Source: Paraprevotella clara YIT 11840
Lineage (GTDB): Bacteria > Bacteroidota > Bacteroidia > Bacteroidales > Bacteroidaceae
Assembly: GCF_000233955.1 (NCBI RefSeq)
Contig: NZ_JH376579.1
Coordinates: 124,001-188,000, forward strand
Reading direction: 5' to 3'
Length of the DNA stretch: 64,000 bases
The notes under the pieces were generated by a model. The model did not search any database and had not been told where the DNA came from. It was given only the letters and a program-made list of their open reading frames with translations. Position numbers and translations under genes: made by a program. Below are positions 26,402 to 36,369 of the stretch, piece by piece; position 1 is the first letter of the stretch; each line of letters opens with the position of its first letter.

Positions 26402-28450
26402 ATGAAGTCAGTTCCTTTCATACTACTTTTTTGGGCTGCCGCGGGCATCGGTATATCCACGTTTGTGGAAGATGCCCACGGCACGCCTTTTATCCAAACC
26501 TACGTCTACGGCACTTGGTGGTTCAAACTGTTATGGACCGCCGTCATGGTCACTTTGGCCGCACTTTTCGTACGCCGTAAAATGTGGAAAAACTTTCCGC
26601 TTCTCGTCCTTCATCTCAGTTTCGGCGTGATATTCGCCGGAGCGCTCACCACCGCCTTTACCGGACATAAAGGAATATTGCACTTGCGTAAAGGCCAGCC
26701 TACGGGAGAATATGTCAACGAACGGAAACAAGTGGCACGCCTGCCTTTCATGATGCGTTTAGACAGCTTCCACATAGCATATTATCCGGGCACGGAAGCT
26801 CCTGCCGACTACGTGAGCCAAATCTCCTGCCAGCATATCGACGGCGACATCTTTGCCCGGCCAATTATTTCCATGAACCGGATTTTTTCTGCACAAGGGT
26901 ACCGTTTTTACCAGTCTTCCTACGATGAAGATTTGGAAGGCAGTTGGCTTTCGGTAAACTATGACCCTTGGGGGACGGGCATCACCTACACCGGTTTCTG
27001 CCTGATGGGGTTGGGTTGCCTGCTCCTGCTGTGCGCCCGGGACGGAGGCTTCCGCCGTCTGCTAAGGCATCCGCTGATTCGGAAAGGCGGACTGTTCCTA
27101 ATAGCCTTGTTTTGGGGCTGTCAACTGAAAGCCGACCCGGCCTTGCCCGTAGTCAAGCGGGTACAAGCCGACAGTCTGGCTATCCAACAAGTGGTTTACA
27201 ACGACCGCGTCGCCCCGTTCAACACACTTGCACGGGATTTCGTACAAAAAATATACGGACGACCATCCTTCCACGGAATCACTCCGGAACAGGTGGTGAG
27301 CAGTTGGATGCTCTACCCCGAAGAATGGAACCGCACTCCCATTATCCGTATCAAAAATCAGGAGTTGCGCACCGCTTTAGGCCTTAAAGAAGAATATGCC
27401 TCGCTCAATCATTTGTTCGACGGGACACAATACAAGCTACAGCCTTTATGGCAACGCGAACAAGGCAACCGGAGCAAACTGGCCCAGGCCATACAGGAGA
27501 CGGACGAAAAAGTAGGACTCATCCTCATGCTTCGGCAAGGCACGCTCGTCCGTCCGCTACCGCCCGACGTTTCACCTCTCAGTACCCAGAAAGTCAACGC
27601 CGAACTGTGGTACAACCGTATTCCCTTCAGCAAAATCCTGTTCATGGTCAACCTCACTTTAGGCTTTGCCGCCTTCGGATTATTCATGTTCAGGATGCTG
27701 ACAGGCCGTAAGGAGAAAGCCGTAAGCCGACGGGTATGGGGCACAGCCCTCTGCCTCACCACCCTATTCCATGCCACAGGATACGCCTTGCGCGGTTACA
27801 TCAGAGGCGGTTTCCCCCTGAGTAACGGATACGAAACGATGCAGTTCGTCGCTCTGGCAGTCCTCCTGACCGCCTGCCTGCTTCAACGGAGGTTCCCTTT
27901 CACCCGGCCTTTCGGTTTCCTGCTTTCCGGATTCACTCTGCTCGTGGCCTACTTGGGCGAGATGAACCCGCAAATTACGCCCCTCATGCCGGTATTGGCA
28001 TCCCCGTGGCTGAGTTGGCACGTGTCGCTCATCATGATTTCATACGGCCTTTTTGCTTTCACCTTTCTGAACGGCATCCTGGCCTTGTGTCTTATAGGGA
28101 AACAAAAAAACACGGCTTCGCCGATTACAGGGGAACAAATCGAACAACTCACCTTGTTGAGCCGTCTTCTGTTATATCCGGGCACCTTCCTGTTGGGCAT
28201 AGGCATTGTGTTGGGAGCCGTATGGGCCAATGTGTCGTGGGGCAGTTACTGGTCGTGGGACCCGAAAGAAGTGTGGGCACTTGCGGCGTTCATCATTTAC
28301 GGCATCTCTTTCCACCGGAAAAGCCTGCCCTATTTTCAACGTCCATGGCTATTCCATGGCTATATGATCTTCGCTTTCGCCGTAGTCCTGATGACCTACT
28401 TCGGAGTCAATTATCTGCTCGGTGGCATGCACAGCTATGCCAATTCTTAA
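26402..28450 (+). CDS. System II cytochrome c maturation protein, CcsB-CcsA (ResB-ResC) fusion
   Basis: A 682-residue integral membrane protein from the ATG at 26402 (MKSVPFILLFWAAAGIGISTF); the longer frame from 26294 overlaps the Rid gene and looks non-coding. The N-terminal part is a ResB/CcsB-like domain with its large periplasmic loop; the C-terminal part (from about 430) is CcsA with the heme-handling tryptophan-rich motif WGSYWSWDPKEVWAL near residue 613 and flanking His residues (HVSLIMISYG, HRKSLPYF). Such fusions transport heme and attach it to CxxCH sites outside the cytoplasmic membrane. It supplies the maturation step for the two cytochrome lipoproteins of this operon. Confidence 0.93.
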   Translation: MKSVPFILLFWAAAGIGISTFVEDAHGTPFIQTYVYGTWWFKLLWTAVMVTLAALFVRRKMWKNFPLLVLHLSFGVIFAGALTTAFTGHKGILHLRKGQPTGEYVNERKQVARLPFMMRLDSFHIAYYPGTEAPADYVSQISCQHIDGDIFARPIISMNRIFSAQGYRFYQSSYDEDLEGSWLSVNYDPWGTGITYTGFCLMGLGCLLLLCARDGGFRRLLRHPLIRKGGLFLIALFWGCQLKADPALPVVKRVQADSLAIQQVVYNDRVAPFNTLARDFVQKIYGRPSFHGITPEQVVSSWMLYPEEWNRTPIIRIKNQELRTALGLKEEYASLNHLFDGTQYKLQPLWQREQGNRSKLAQAIQETDEKVGLILMLRQGTLVRPLPPDVSPLSTQKVNAELWYNRIPFSKILFMVNLTLGFAAFGLFMFRMLTGRKEKAVSRRVWGTALCLTTLFHATGYALRGYIRGGFPLSNGYETMQFVALAVLLTACLLQRRFPFTRPFGFLLSGFTLLVAYLGEMNPQITPLMPVLASPWLSWHVSLIMISYGLFAFTFLNGILALCLIGKQKNTASPITGEQIEQLTLLSRLLLYPGTFLLGIGIVLGAVWANVSWGSYWSWDPKEVWALAAFIIYGISFHRKSLPYFQRPWLFHGYMIFAFAVVLMTYFGVNYLLGGMHSYANS

Positions 28451-28470
28451 CAAAATCACTACTATCAGGT

Positions 28471-28502
28471 ATTGCATAAGCCGGATTTTGCAAGTAATTT
28501 TG
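28471..28502 (+). promoter_or_regulatory. Promoter of feoAB
   Basis: ATTG (28471-28474), a 20 bp spacer and TAATTTTG (28495-28502) match the Bacteroidetes promoter. It lies between the CcsBA stop (28450) and the FeoAB start (28531), so FeoAB can be transcribed independently of the upstream operon. Confidence 0.65.
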
Positions 28503-28530
28503 CACGCTGTATAATTATATATAGGTAGTA

Positions 28531-30918
28531 ATGATGAGATTATCGGATGTCAACACGAACGAAACCGTGATGATATCACACATAGAAGGCAGCGGAGCCT
28601 TCAGAGCCCGCTTGAGTGAAATGGGGTTTGTCACAGGGAAAACCGTCAAGAAACTGTTTACTTCTCCTGTGGGAAATCCTATTGTTTTCGAACTGATGGG
28701 AGGACAAATCGCCCTGCGAAAGAGCGAAGCTGAAAAAATACAAGTCACTGTTTCGGGCACGGCAGACGCTCCATCTACGACACCGGAAGCGGACATCCCT
28801 GCCCCATCCACAGACATTTCCACAGACATTCCGACTCAAAAGCATCGTTCAGACCGGCATCAACGAAGAAGCGGAAGCGTTATGCCGCCATCTCCACACC
28901 CGGGATGCCCCAGTTGCGGTCCTTCCGGACGTCGCATCACCACCGACACGCCGGCCGAAGCCGGAGTGATTACAATAGCTTTGGTCGGTAATCCGAATTG
29001 CGGCAAGACCTCACTTTTCAATGCAGCCTCGGGGGGACACGAACGTACCGGTAACTACAGCGGAGTGACCGTCAGCAGTGTCGTGGGAGAAATGGTCTTC
29101 GATGGACGGAAAATCCGTTTGGTAGACCTGCCGGGAACCTACTCTATCCGTGCTTTCAGTCCGGAAGAGGCGTATGTGGCACACGAACTGGAAAGCGGCC
29201 GGATAGATGCCGTCATCAATGTGCTCGACACAACCAACCTGGAACGGAATCTGTTGCTCACCATGCAACTGAAGGAACGGAACCTTCCGCTCGTCGGAGC
29301 CTTGAACATGTATGATGAGTTTGAAGAAAGCCAAAGTACACTCGACATCGAAGAACTGAGCCGTCGTTTGGATATGCCTCTCTACCCTACCGTAGCCCGT
29401 AAGCGCATCGGTATCGATGCCCTGCTGAAAAAAGCCATCGAACTGGCCGACCAACATATTGCACTTCACCGTGCAGGCATACAAGGGCATACCCACGAGG
29501 CCGCCTGTTGCAACGATCCGGAGCACTGTACCCACTGTAGCGGAAAAGGAGCTCATCCGGAAGATATGGACGCAGACAACGGAAGCGACACGGCCTGTCC
29601 GTGCCCTGAACGCGAACACGAAGATGTGGAACGCTATTCCCATATCGGACAAATACTCGACGGCATTTACATTAAAAAACACGGACGCAGTCATCAGGTC
29701 ACCACAACGTTAGACCGACTGCTGGCCAACCGCTGGATTGCCTATCCGTTGTTCGTGGCCATCATGTGGTTCATCTTTTGGGTCACGTTCACCATCGGAC
29801 AATATCCCATGGACTGGATAGACAACGGTGTGGCATGGCTCACCGCCCTCTGCGAGAGCCAAATGCCCGAAGGCACGCTGCAAGCTTTGGTTTGCGACGG
29901 CATATTAGGCGGCGTGGGCAGCGTCATTGTCTTCTTGCCCAACATCCTGATTCTTTATTTCTTCATCTCCATATTGGAAGATTCGGGCTATCTGGCACGT
30001 GCCGCCATGTTGGCCGACCCGTTGTTCAACAAACTGGGACTGCACGGAAAATCCTTCATTCCCATGCTGATGGGTTACGGATGCAACGTACCGGCCGTCA
30101 TGGCTACCCGTACGATAGAAAATCCCAAAAGCCGTATGATTACCATGCTGGTCACTCCGATGATTTCATGCAGCGCGCGCATTCCGGTGTATGTAGTATT
30201 TGCCGGGGCATTCTTTCCCCAAAACGCCTCCACCGTCATGCTCTGCCTTTACGTGTTCGGGACAGGTATGGCCTTGTTTGTAGCATGGGTATTCAGCAAG
30301 ATCTTCATGCGTCGGTATGAAAGCCATTTCGTCATGGAACTCCCTCCTTACCGTCTGCCCAGTTCGCGCGGTGTTTGCCGCCATACGTGGGAGAAAGGAC
30401 GCCAATACTTACGTAAGATGGGAGGCATCATCTTGGTGGCCAGCATCGTGATTTGGGCTTTAGGACATTTCCCCACGGGAAACGGTGAACTGACAGAAGC
30501 CGAACAACAGGAACAATCCTACATGGGCCGGATAGGCCATGCCATCGAACCGATAATCCGTCCGTTAGGTTACGATTGGCGAATGGGCGTAGGTATCATA
30601 GCCGGTGTCGGCGCAAAGGAACTGATGGTCAGCACACTCGGAGTGTTGTACAACTGCGCGGCTGAAGACGCGGAACCGGAAACCACCGAAGACGCTTCGC
30701 AGACCCGCCTGGCGCAAATACTAAGCCAGCACACCACACCCGAAGCCGCATTGAGTTACATGATCTTCGCACTGCTTTATTTCCCTTGTCTGGCTACGAT
30801 TGCAGCCGTCAAAGGAGAAAGCGGCACATGGAAGTGGGCCATTTTTACGGCGGTATACACTACCCTATTAGCCTACGTGACGGCTTTTGCCGTCTACCGC
30901 ATGGCATTGCTCTTTTAA
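28531..30918 (+). CDS. feoB: Ferrous iron transporter, FeoA-FeoB fusion
   Basis: A 795-residue inner-membrane Fe(II) importer. Residues 1-73 are a FeoA domain (MMRLSDVNTNETVMISHIEGSG...RLSEMGF). A ~75-residue linker contains CPSCG. The G-protein domain has GNPNCGKTS (153-161), VDLPGTYSI and NMYD (259-262), followed by a Cys/His-rich insert (about 320-367: ACCNDPEHCTHC, CPCPEREH) before the membrane domain. The membrane part contains the Gate-type GYGCNVPAVMATRTIE and ISCSARIPVYVVFAG. FeoA-FeoB fusions are common in Bacteroidales. A second ATG codon follows the first immediately. Its own promoter lies just upstream and a strong terminator follows. Confidence 0.95.
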   Translation: MMRLSDVNTNETVMISHIEGSGAFRARLSEMGFVTGKTVKKLFTSPVGNPIVFELMGGQIALRKSEAEKIQVTVSGTADAPSTTPEADIPAPSTDISTDIPTQKHRSDRHQRRSGSVMPPSPHPGCPSCGPSGRRITTDTPAEAGVITIALVGNPNCGKTSLFNAASGGHERTGNYSGVTVSSVVGEMVFDGRKIRLVDLPGTYSIRAFSPEEAYVAHELESGRIDAVINVLDTTNLERNLLLTMQLKERNLPLVGALNMYDEFEESQSTLDIEELSRRLDMPLYPTVARKRIGIDALLKKAIELADQHIALHRAGIQGHTHEAACCNDPEHCTHCSGKGAHPEDMDADNGSDTACPCPEREHEDVERYSHIGQILDGIYIKKHGRSHQVTTTLDRLLANRWIAYPLFVAIMWFIFWVTFTIGQYPMDWIDNGVAWLTALCESQMPEGTLQALVCDGILGGVGSVIVFLPNILILYFFISILEDSGYLARAAMLADPLFNKLGLHGKSFIPMLMGYGCNVPAVMATRTIENPKSRMITMLVTPMISCSARIPVYVVFAGAFFPQNASTVMLCLYVFGTGMALFVAWVFSKIFMRRYESHFVMELPPYRLPSSRGVCRHTWEKGRQYLRKMGGIILVASIVIWALGHFPTGNGELTEAEQQEQSYMGRIGHAIEPIIRPLGYDWRMGVGIIAGVGAKELMVSTLGVLYNCAAEDAEPETTEDASQTRLAQILSQHTTPEAALSYMIFALLYFPCLATIAAVKGESGTWKWAIFTAVYTTLLAYVTAFAVYRMALLF

Positions 30919-30930
30919 ACAAAACATAAA

Positions 30931-30982
30931 ACTTTCCGGCAAGGAGGTCTGAGCGCAAACCGCCTCACCGGAAAGTTTTTTT
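30931..30982 (+). terminator. Intrinsic terminator after feoAB
   Basis: ACTTTCCGG and CCGGAAAGT form a perfect outer stem, with a second inner pairing AGG-GG / CCGCCT, followed by a run of seven T residues. This is a strong rho-independent terminator for feoAB. Confidence 0.9.
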
Positions 30983-31009
30983 ATCACTTCCAACGAAACA
31001 CTACATTTT

Positions 31010-32092
31010 ATGATTCAAAAACTTTTTGCACAGAGCGCATTCCTGCGCTTTGCTTTTTGGACGTGTGCCACAATGACTGGCATGCAGTCTCCACTTTTCT
31101 GCCAACGGGTAAAATGGGAAATCTCCGGAACGACCGAAGGACTGTGGAACATCACCGACGGGAAAACCGGCTGGTGTAACCTGCTTGAAGTCTCGGCAGA
31201 AACCGGACTATGGAAAGACGCACAACTGGAAACCTCAGCCATTTCTACTTACAATCTAGGGATTCCGGTAGCCGGAGACTTACAAGCATTCAGTTGTATA
31301 GATGCCGGTCCGGACAAGGCCTTCCGTCTCATCGAAGCGGGAATCCGGCAAAACATCGGTGACAAGGGTTCCGTATATGCCGGACTGAGAAATATCGACA
31401 TGGACCACTTTACGACCCCATTCACAGCTCTTTTCACCAACGCCTCGCACGGAAACTTCCCCATCTTGTCGGCCAACTTCCCGTTAGCCACTTATCCTTT
31501 GGCAGCCCTTTGCCTGCACACGGAATTCTCCCCCTTGCCAGGTCTCACCTTTCGCGAAAGCCTCTACAACGGCGTGGCCAGCGACCGTATCAACCGTCAG
31601 TTCCGTTTCTGCCCCCATAGCGACGGGATGTTCAACATAGGCAGCCTGTCCTACCACATCGGCGAAGAAGACCGCCATCATGGATATTACGCCGTGGGAT
31701 ATGCCCTCGGCTCCAGTCCGTCCGAAACATCCGCCGACAAAACTTTCAATTACGCTTTGTGGACCTTGATAGAACAACCCCTCCTGCATGTCGGCGAAAG
31801 CCATTTGGGAGCCATGTGGCAGGGTGGCACGTCGCCGGCTTCACGCAGCACATGCCGTCATTACTGGGGAGCGGGGCTTATCTGGAGTAACATTCCGCCC
31901 CGGATGACCCAAGTGGGATTGGTGGTCAACCGTGCCCTCTATGCCGACGGCCGGGAAACCGACGTGGAACTGACCGGAAGCTTTCCCGTATGCAACCATT
32001 TCACCCTCCAGCCGGCCGTACATTGCATCAACACCAACGGGAACTACACAGCGGCAGCACAACTGCGGGCCATATTGGAATTCGGAAACTGA
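31010..32092 (+). CDS. Outer-membrane beta-barrel protein (OprB-like porin)
   Basis: A 360-residue exported barrel-like protein with a signal region ending near MTGMQSPLFCQ. VKWEISGTTEGLWN, DLQAFSCIDAGPDKAFRLIEAGIRQNIGDKGSVYAGLRNID and TAFFTNASHGNFPILSANFPLATYPLAALCLHTEFSPLPGLTFRESLYNG resemble carbohydrate-selective OprB-type porins. The terminal strand AAQLRAILEFGN is amphipathic but ends in Asn rather than Phe. It follows the feoAB terminator by about 30 bp, with no obvious promoter, so it may be weakly transcribed by read-through or from a promoter I did not recognise. A role in iron uptake is only suggested by position. Confidence 0.7.
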   Translation: MIQKLFAQSAFLRFAFWTCATMTGMQSPLFCQRVKWEISGTTEGLWNITDGKTGWCNLLEVSAETGLWKDAQLETSAISTYNLGIPVAGDLQAFSCIDAGPDKAFRLIEAGIRQNIGDKGSVYAGLRNIDMDHFTTPFTALFTNASHGNFPILSANFPLATYPLAALCLHTEFSPLPGLTFRESLYNGVASDRINRQFRFCPHSDGMFNIGSLSYHIGEEDRHHGYYAVGYALGSSPSETSADKTFNYALWTLIEQPLLHVGESHLGAMWQGGTSPASRSTCRHYWGAGLIWSNIPPRMTQVGLVVNRALYADGRETDVELTGSFPVCNHFTLQPAVHCINTNGNYTAAAQLRAILEFGN

Positions 32093-32184
32093 ACCGGGTC
32101 ATAAAGGAAGATTGCCACGTCCGGTTCTCGTCTATTAAACATCAAAAACAGACAGGCAAAGACGGACAGCAAACGGAATAAAAA

Positions 32185-32255
32185 GAAAATCACGATTAAG
32201 CGAGCGCAGACCGAGCTTGCTCGAAGTCTGCCGAGTGGGAGCGATTTATGCAAAT
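32185..32255. repeat. Palindromic dispersed repeat, copy 2 (intergenic)
   Basis: The core 32193-32242 is the reverse complement of 12506-12555 with two mismatches. Flanking bases on both sides (32185-32192 and 32243-32255) match the third copy at 45149-45219. The core can fold into a hairpin through GCAGAC/GTCTGC and CGAGC/GCTCG. It lies in the 233 bp gap between the barrel gene and the M16 peptidase, upstream of a promoter. Confidence 0.85.
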
Positions 32256-32292
32256 AACGGCCTGTTTCCTTTTCCTTTCCCGCGGTTTGCAG

Positions 32293-32300
32293 TAACTTTG
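32293..32300 (+). promoter_or_regulatory. Promoter -7 box of the M16 peptidase gene
   Basis: TAACTTTG, 25 bases before the ATG at 32326, fits the Bacteroidetes -7 box. A TTTCC stretch about 20 bp upstream could serve as a weak -33 element. Confidence 0.55.
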
Positions 32301-32325
32301 TGCGGTAAACACAAAGCATAACGAC

Positions 32326-33633
32326 ATGACAACAACATCTCCCGCTTCGGCTGTTCCCTATACCCATACCCTTCCCTGCGGCATGCGCGTCATCTGTGCC
32401 CCTTCGGCTACGGATGTGGTATATTGCGGCATCGCCGTCGATGCCGGTACACGCGATGAACTGCCGGACGAAAACGGGCTGGCACACTTTTGCGAGCACC
32501 TGACTTTCAAAGGGACGCACCGGCGCCGCTCCTGGCATATCCTGAACCGCATGGAAAGCGTAGGAGGGGACTTGAACGCCTACACGGGCAAAGAGGAAAC
32601 CATTTACTACACGGCTTTCCTGAAAGAACACTTCGCACGCGCCGTGGATCTGCTGGCCGACATCGTGCTGGGCAGCACCTATCCCCAAACAGAGATGAAC
32701 AAAGAGGTGGAGGTGGTCATCGACGAAATAGAAAGCTACAACGACTCGCCTTCCGAATTGATTTTCGACGATTTCGAGAATCTGATTTTTTGCGGCCACC
32801 CTTTGGGACGTAACATCCTGGGCGAAGCCGGATGCCTGCGCGGATTCCACAGCGAGGACATCCAACGTTTCGCCCGGCGGCTGTACCGTCCCGACCGGAT
32901 GGTTTTCTTCGTCTACGGACGCATCGAACCGGCACATGCCTGCCGGGAAATCACCAAAGCCCTGAAACGGGTGGCTTCCTCCTTGCCCGAAGGCCATCCT
33001 TTCCAGACGCTCCTCCAAACCGACGCTTCCCCTGCCCGGCCTGACAGGAATGATGCCGGACGCACGGCTGTACCGGAATACCGCCCCCAGACCGTCACGC
33101 TGCACAAAGACACCCATCAGGCACACGTCATGATAGGCGCACGGGCTTACAGTGCCCGCGACCCGCGCCACCTGAGCCTCTATCTGCTAAACAATATCCT
33201 GGGAGGCCCGGGCATGAACTCACGCCTCAACCTGAGTCTGCGCGAGAAGCACGGCCTTGTATATACGGTGGAAAGCGTCATGACCACTTACACCGACACC
33301 GGCTTGTGGAGCGTATATTTCGGTTGCGACCCTCACGACGTGACCCGTTGCCGTCGGCTTGTGCTGAAAGAACTGCGGCGGCTGGCCGAAGCCCCGTTGG
33401 CTCCCCATGCGTTGGAAGCCGCCAAACGGCAAATCAAAGGCCAGATAGGCATCTCTTACGACAACTTTGAAAACGTGGCGCTGGCCATGGGAAAGACGTT
33501 CCTGCATTATGACCGGGCACGCGACCTGAACCGTCTGTACCAAAAGATAGACGGGTTGACGGCGGAAGACCTTCATGCCGTGGCACAGGAGCTTTTCCGT
33601 CCCGAAAATTTGACATTCCTCATCTACCGATAG
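32326..33633 (+). CDS. M16 family (pitrilysin/processing-peptidase-like) zinc peptidase
   Basis: A 435-residue protein of single M16 length (one active plus one inactive half). The inverted zinc motif is HFCEH (His 54, Glu 57, His 58) with the distal ligand Glu 134 in EVVIDEIESY, exactly 76 residues later as in the family. The second half has the R-x-Y-like substrate-binding region (NLSLREKHGLVYTVESVMTTYTDTGLWSVYFG). There is no signal peptide, so it is probably cytoplasmic and degrades peptides; relatives also sit in the periplasm. It is monocistronic, with its own -7 box and a GC-rich hairpin at the stop codon. Confidence 0.92.
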   Translation: MTTTSPASAVPYTHTLPCGMRVICAPSATDVVYCGIAVDAGTRDELPDENGLAHFCEHLTFKGTHRRRSWHILNRMESVGGDLNAYTGKEETIYYTAFLKEHFARAVDLLADIVLGSTYPQTEMNKEVEVVIDEIESYNDSPSELIFDDFENLIFCGHPLGRNILGEAGCLRGFHSEDIQRFARRLYRPDRMVFFVYGRIEPAHACREITKALKRVASSLPEGHPFQTLLQTDASPARPDRNDAGRTAVPEYRPQTVTLHKDTHQAHVMIGARAYSARDPRHLSLYLLNNILGGPGMNSRLNLSLREKHGLVYTVESVMTTYTDTGLWSVYFGCDPHDVTRCRRLVLKELRRLAEAPLAPHALEAAKRQIKGQIGISYDNFENVALAMGKTFLHYDRARDLNRLYQKIDGLTAEDLHAVAQELFRPENLTFLIYR

Positions 33634-33736
33634 CCCTCTACAGAGGGCCATAAATCATTCTCAGCCGAACGTAAAACGAATCTCAGCCAAACGAAATTTC
33701 AATCGCCTGAGATTGATTTTTCATTTGGCTGAGATT
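33633..33736. repeat. Hairpins and AATCTCAGCCAAA repeat after the M16 gene
   Basis: GCCCTCT and AGAGGGC (33633-33648) form a tight hairpin at the stop codon. Downstream, AATCTCAGCCAAA (33679-33691) pairs with TTTGGCTGAGATT (33724-33736), and a partial direct repeat of CTGAGATTGATTT lies between. The same palindromic sequence recurs at 47931-47974. It probably acts as a terminator-like 3' element for the M16 gene and the converging M6 gene. Confidence 0.7.
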
Positions 33737-33808
33737 GATTTACCTCTCTCCTGAGAGTAATCAAGCACCCTTTTGAAAAGTGCTTCAAAGAGGGTTTAAC
33801 CTGCTCTT

Positions 33809-36369
33809 TTACTTCAAGATAACCTTTCGCACGACAGGCGTTCCGTCCCCTTCGGTCTCGCAGACGACAAGGTAGAGGCCACGGCTCATCCCGGACACAT
33901 CAAAAATACATACATTTCCTTTGGGACGGGCAAGGGCGGTCTGCATGCCCCCACCGTCACGAGACGCACCTGTTCCAACGGAGCGGACGACTGCACCACA
34001 ACGCGCCCTTGTGCTGTCCCGACCGTCACGTCCGGTATCATCCCTGCCGTTTCCACGCCGGAGGGGTCATACATCAACACGGCGACTTCCGAATCGGAGG
34101 TCTCGCCGAAACGCCCGGTAGCCCGTACGGTATAAATGTTTTCACCGGCAAGCGGTTCGGCATCCGTAAAGGTCACGTCCGGCGTTTCGCCTAACTTTAT
34201 TCCGTTGCGGTACACGGCATATCCTTCTACCATGGTTTCCGAAGGAGCGGAATAAATCTCCACGTCGTCGATTTGCCACCAGTAAGACAACCCGACATCG
34301 TTCGTGTCGTAAGCATGGAAAGCCACGCGCATGCGGTCGGACTGGTATGCGAAAAGGTCGATGGTGATTTTCACATATTGGTTCAGCACATCGCAGTCTT
34401 TGATTAAGTCGTATACCGGTGTCCATGTTTCCCCACCGTCAGTACTCACTTCCACATAATAGTATTGCTCCTTGACGTTTTTCTGCGGAGCAATAGACTT
34501 ACTCCAGAATGACAATTCACGGCCATAAGCGAACACGGGAGAGATGAGACGTTCGTCCTGATGCGCATCCTCCCACGCACTCTTCATGTACATGGAATAA
34601 TTCCCGCTGTAAGGCATATAGTTCTTGGCAGCCTCCTGCCACGTCCACCCCCTGTCACCGGCATTTTGAATGACCCAACCGTTGGGATTGGCCGTATCTT
34701 CAAAACCGTCTGACAACACGGGAGTACCCTCTTGCGGAGCCGTCCATGCCAATTCCACCTTCCCGTCCTCCGTCACGCGGGCGGACAAGCCGGACGGGGG
34801 CAGAATGACATTAGACTGTTGATGTACGGTCAATATGGTTTTCAGTCCGGCATCCGAAGGCGAAGTGAAGGCCAGTTCCGCCTTGCGCGTCTGTGCCGTG
34901 GCGTTTTCGGTCAGGGTTTCCAACGTGACGGTGGTCTTTCCCGCTTCTCCCTGCTGCGGTGCCAGTTTCAACCAATCGGGTAAACCGGACACAGTCCAGT
35001 CTACATCAGCCTCCACCGAAAGCTCGAGCTTATCGCCCGCCGCACCGCCAAGCGTTACAGCCTCTTCGGACAGTTTGATCTGATGTCCCAGGTTCTCCAA
35101 ATTGAACGAAAGGGTTTCGCCACACGATGAGATATGCGTCAGGGCAAAGCGTGCCACCGTACCGTCGCTGTAAAAAGGCTTCACTTCCGCGTCGCCTCCA
35201 AAAGCCGTACGCCCGCTCTCCTCGCTGAAAGCCGCTTTTTCTATGTTCCCGTCGGCAGTTGTCGTACCGCCCGGCCGGAAAATGTATACTTCGTCCAGAC
35301 GGGTTGTCCCGTTGTAGTTCACGTTACCGCCCGTATAAGCCGGATTGATACGGTAAACCAACAGGCCGGATTCCGGCAGCCCGCTGTCGAACGTGCTGCC
35401 CTCCTTGCGGCGGTATTCCACCACAAAATATTCTTCGGAGCCGATGGGCCTGATTTTATAAGCCACATTCTCTTTCTTCTCTCCCCCGACCGGATTCAAC
35501 ACGTATGTGCCCGGTTCCGAAATCTCCGGAATCTCGTCTATCCAGCCGCAATAGCGGTACTTCGTATAAGCCGACATCTGCTGGGGTACAAGCAGGTTGT
35601 CGGACATCAAATCCCAGACACCCACGGGATTCAGGTCGTCGTTCACGTGGTAGAGGTCGTACGTCCCCAAGGAATGCGACATTTCGTGGCAAATCACTCC
35701 GGTGTTCAACGGCACGGGTTCCAGCGACGCCCAACCGTTCGCATCATCGAACACCATCAGGTAACCGACCAGTTTCTTACCTTTTATATATATGGCCTTT
35801 TCATCGGGCAAAGCCAGGTCGGAACGGTGCGGCCACAACAAATGGCGGTTGCTCAACTCCGAACGTCCGCTCAACACGATACACATGTTATCTACGATGC
35901 CGTCGTCGTCCGCGTCCAACGACGCGTCCTCCGGAAGCGCATCGGAAAGCCAAGCCGCCACTTCGCGTATGAGGGCTTGCTCGCGTGCCGCCTTGTCCAC
36001 GTCGTCCTCATAACCGAGTTCATTAATCGAGCTTTTCTCCTTATAATATCCCCTCTCCCGGCTGGCACGATAGGATATGACCCGGCCGTCCACCGCTTCC
36101 GGGAAGAAACTGCTCTTCCAGGCAAGTTGCCCGTAAGAAGCCTCGCGGAAATAGTTGTATACGGAGTTCGCCCCCTGCGTGTCGTCATTAAACAACTGTT
36201 CGTACGCAGAAAAAGGACGCTCGAACATCTCGTCGTTATCTTCGTCCAAGAAACGCACGAAACAAACCAAATTACTTAAATCTCCCTTGTTCTTTTCCGC
36301 CCAGACCGGAATCAGGCCACACAAAGCCAAAAACAAAAGAAAAAACCTACAAGAATAAACTTTCACCAT
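33809..36369 (-). CDS. M6 family secreted metalloprotease, C-terminal frameshift
   Basis: A secreted protease of about 850 residues, from the ATG at 36369 (MVKVYSCRFFLLFLALCGLIPVWA signal peptide). The immune-inhibitor-A-like M6 domain has the zinc motif CHEMSHSLGTYDLYH (first His about 228). It is followed by a Bacteroidetes BACON-like beta domain, a fibronectin-type domain (PSGLSARVTEDGKVELAWTAP), a MAM/jelly-roll-like domain (GWVIQNAGDRGWTWQEA...WWQIDDVEIYS) and another Fn3-like stretch. The frame as read ends at 33886, but shifting by one base at the five-C run 33948-33952 continues through NVCIFDVSGMSRGLYLVVCETEG to VRKVILK and a stop at 33809, a type IX sorting signal. The current frame therefore lacks that signal. 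Confidence 0.85.

Noticed and set aside
35134-36279. Long plus-strand open frame opposite the M6 protease
   Set aside because: It is antisense to a protein with signal peptide, zinc motif and recognisable domains.
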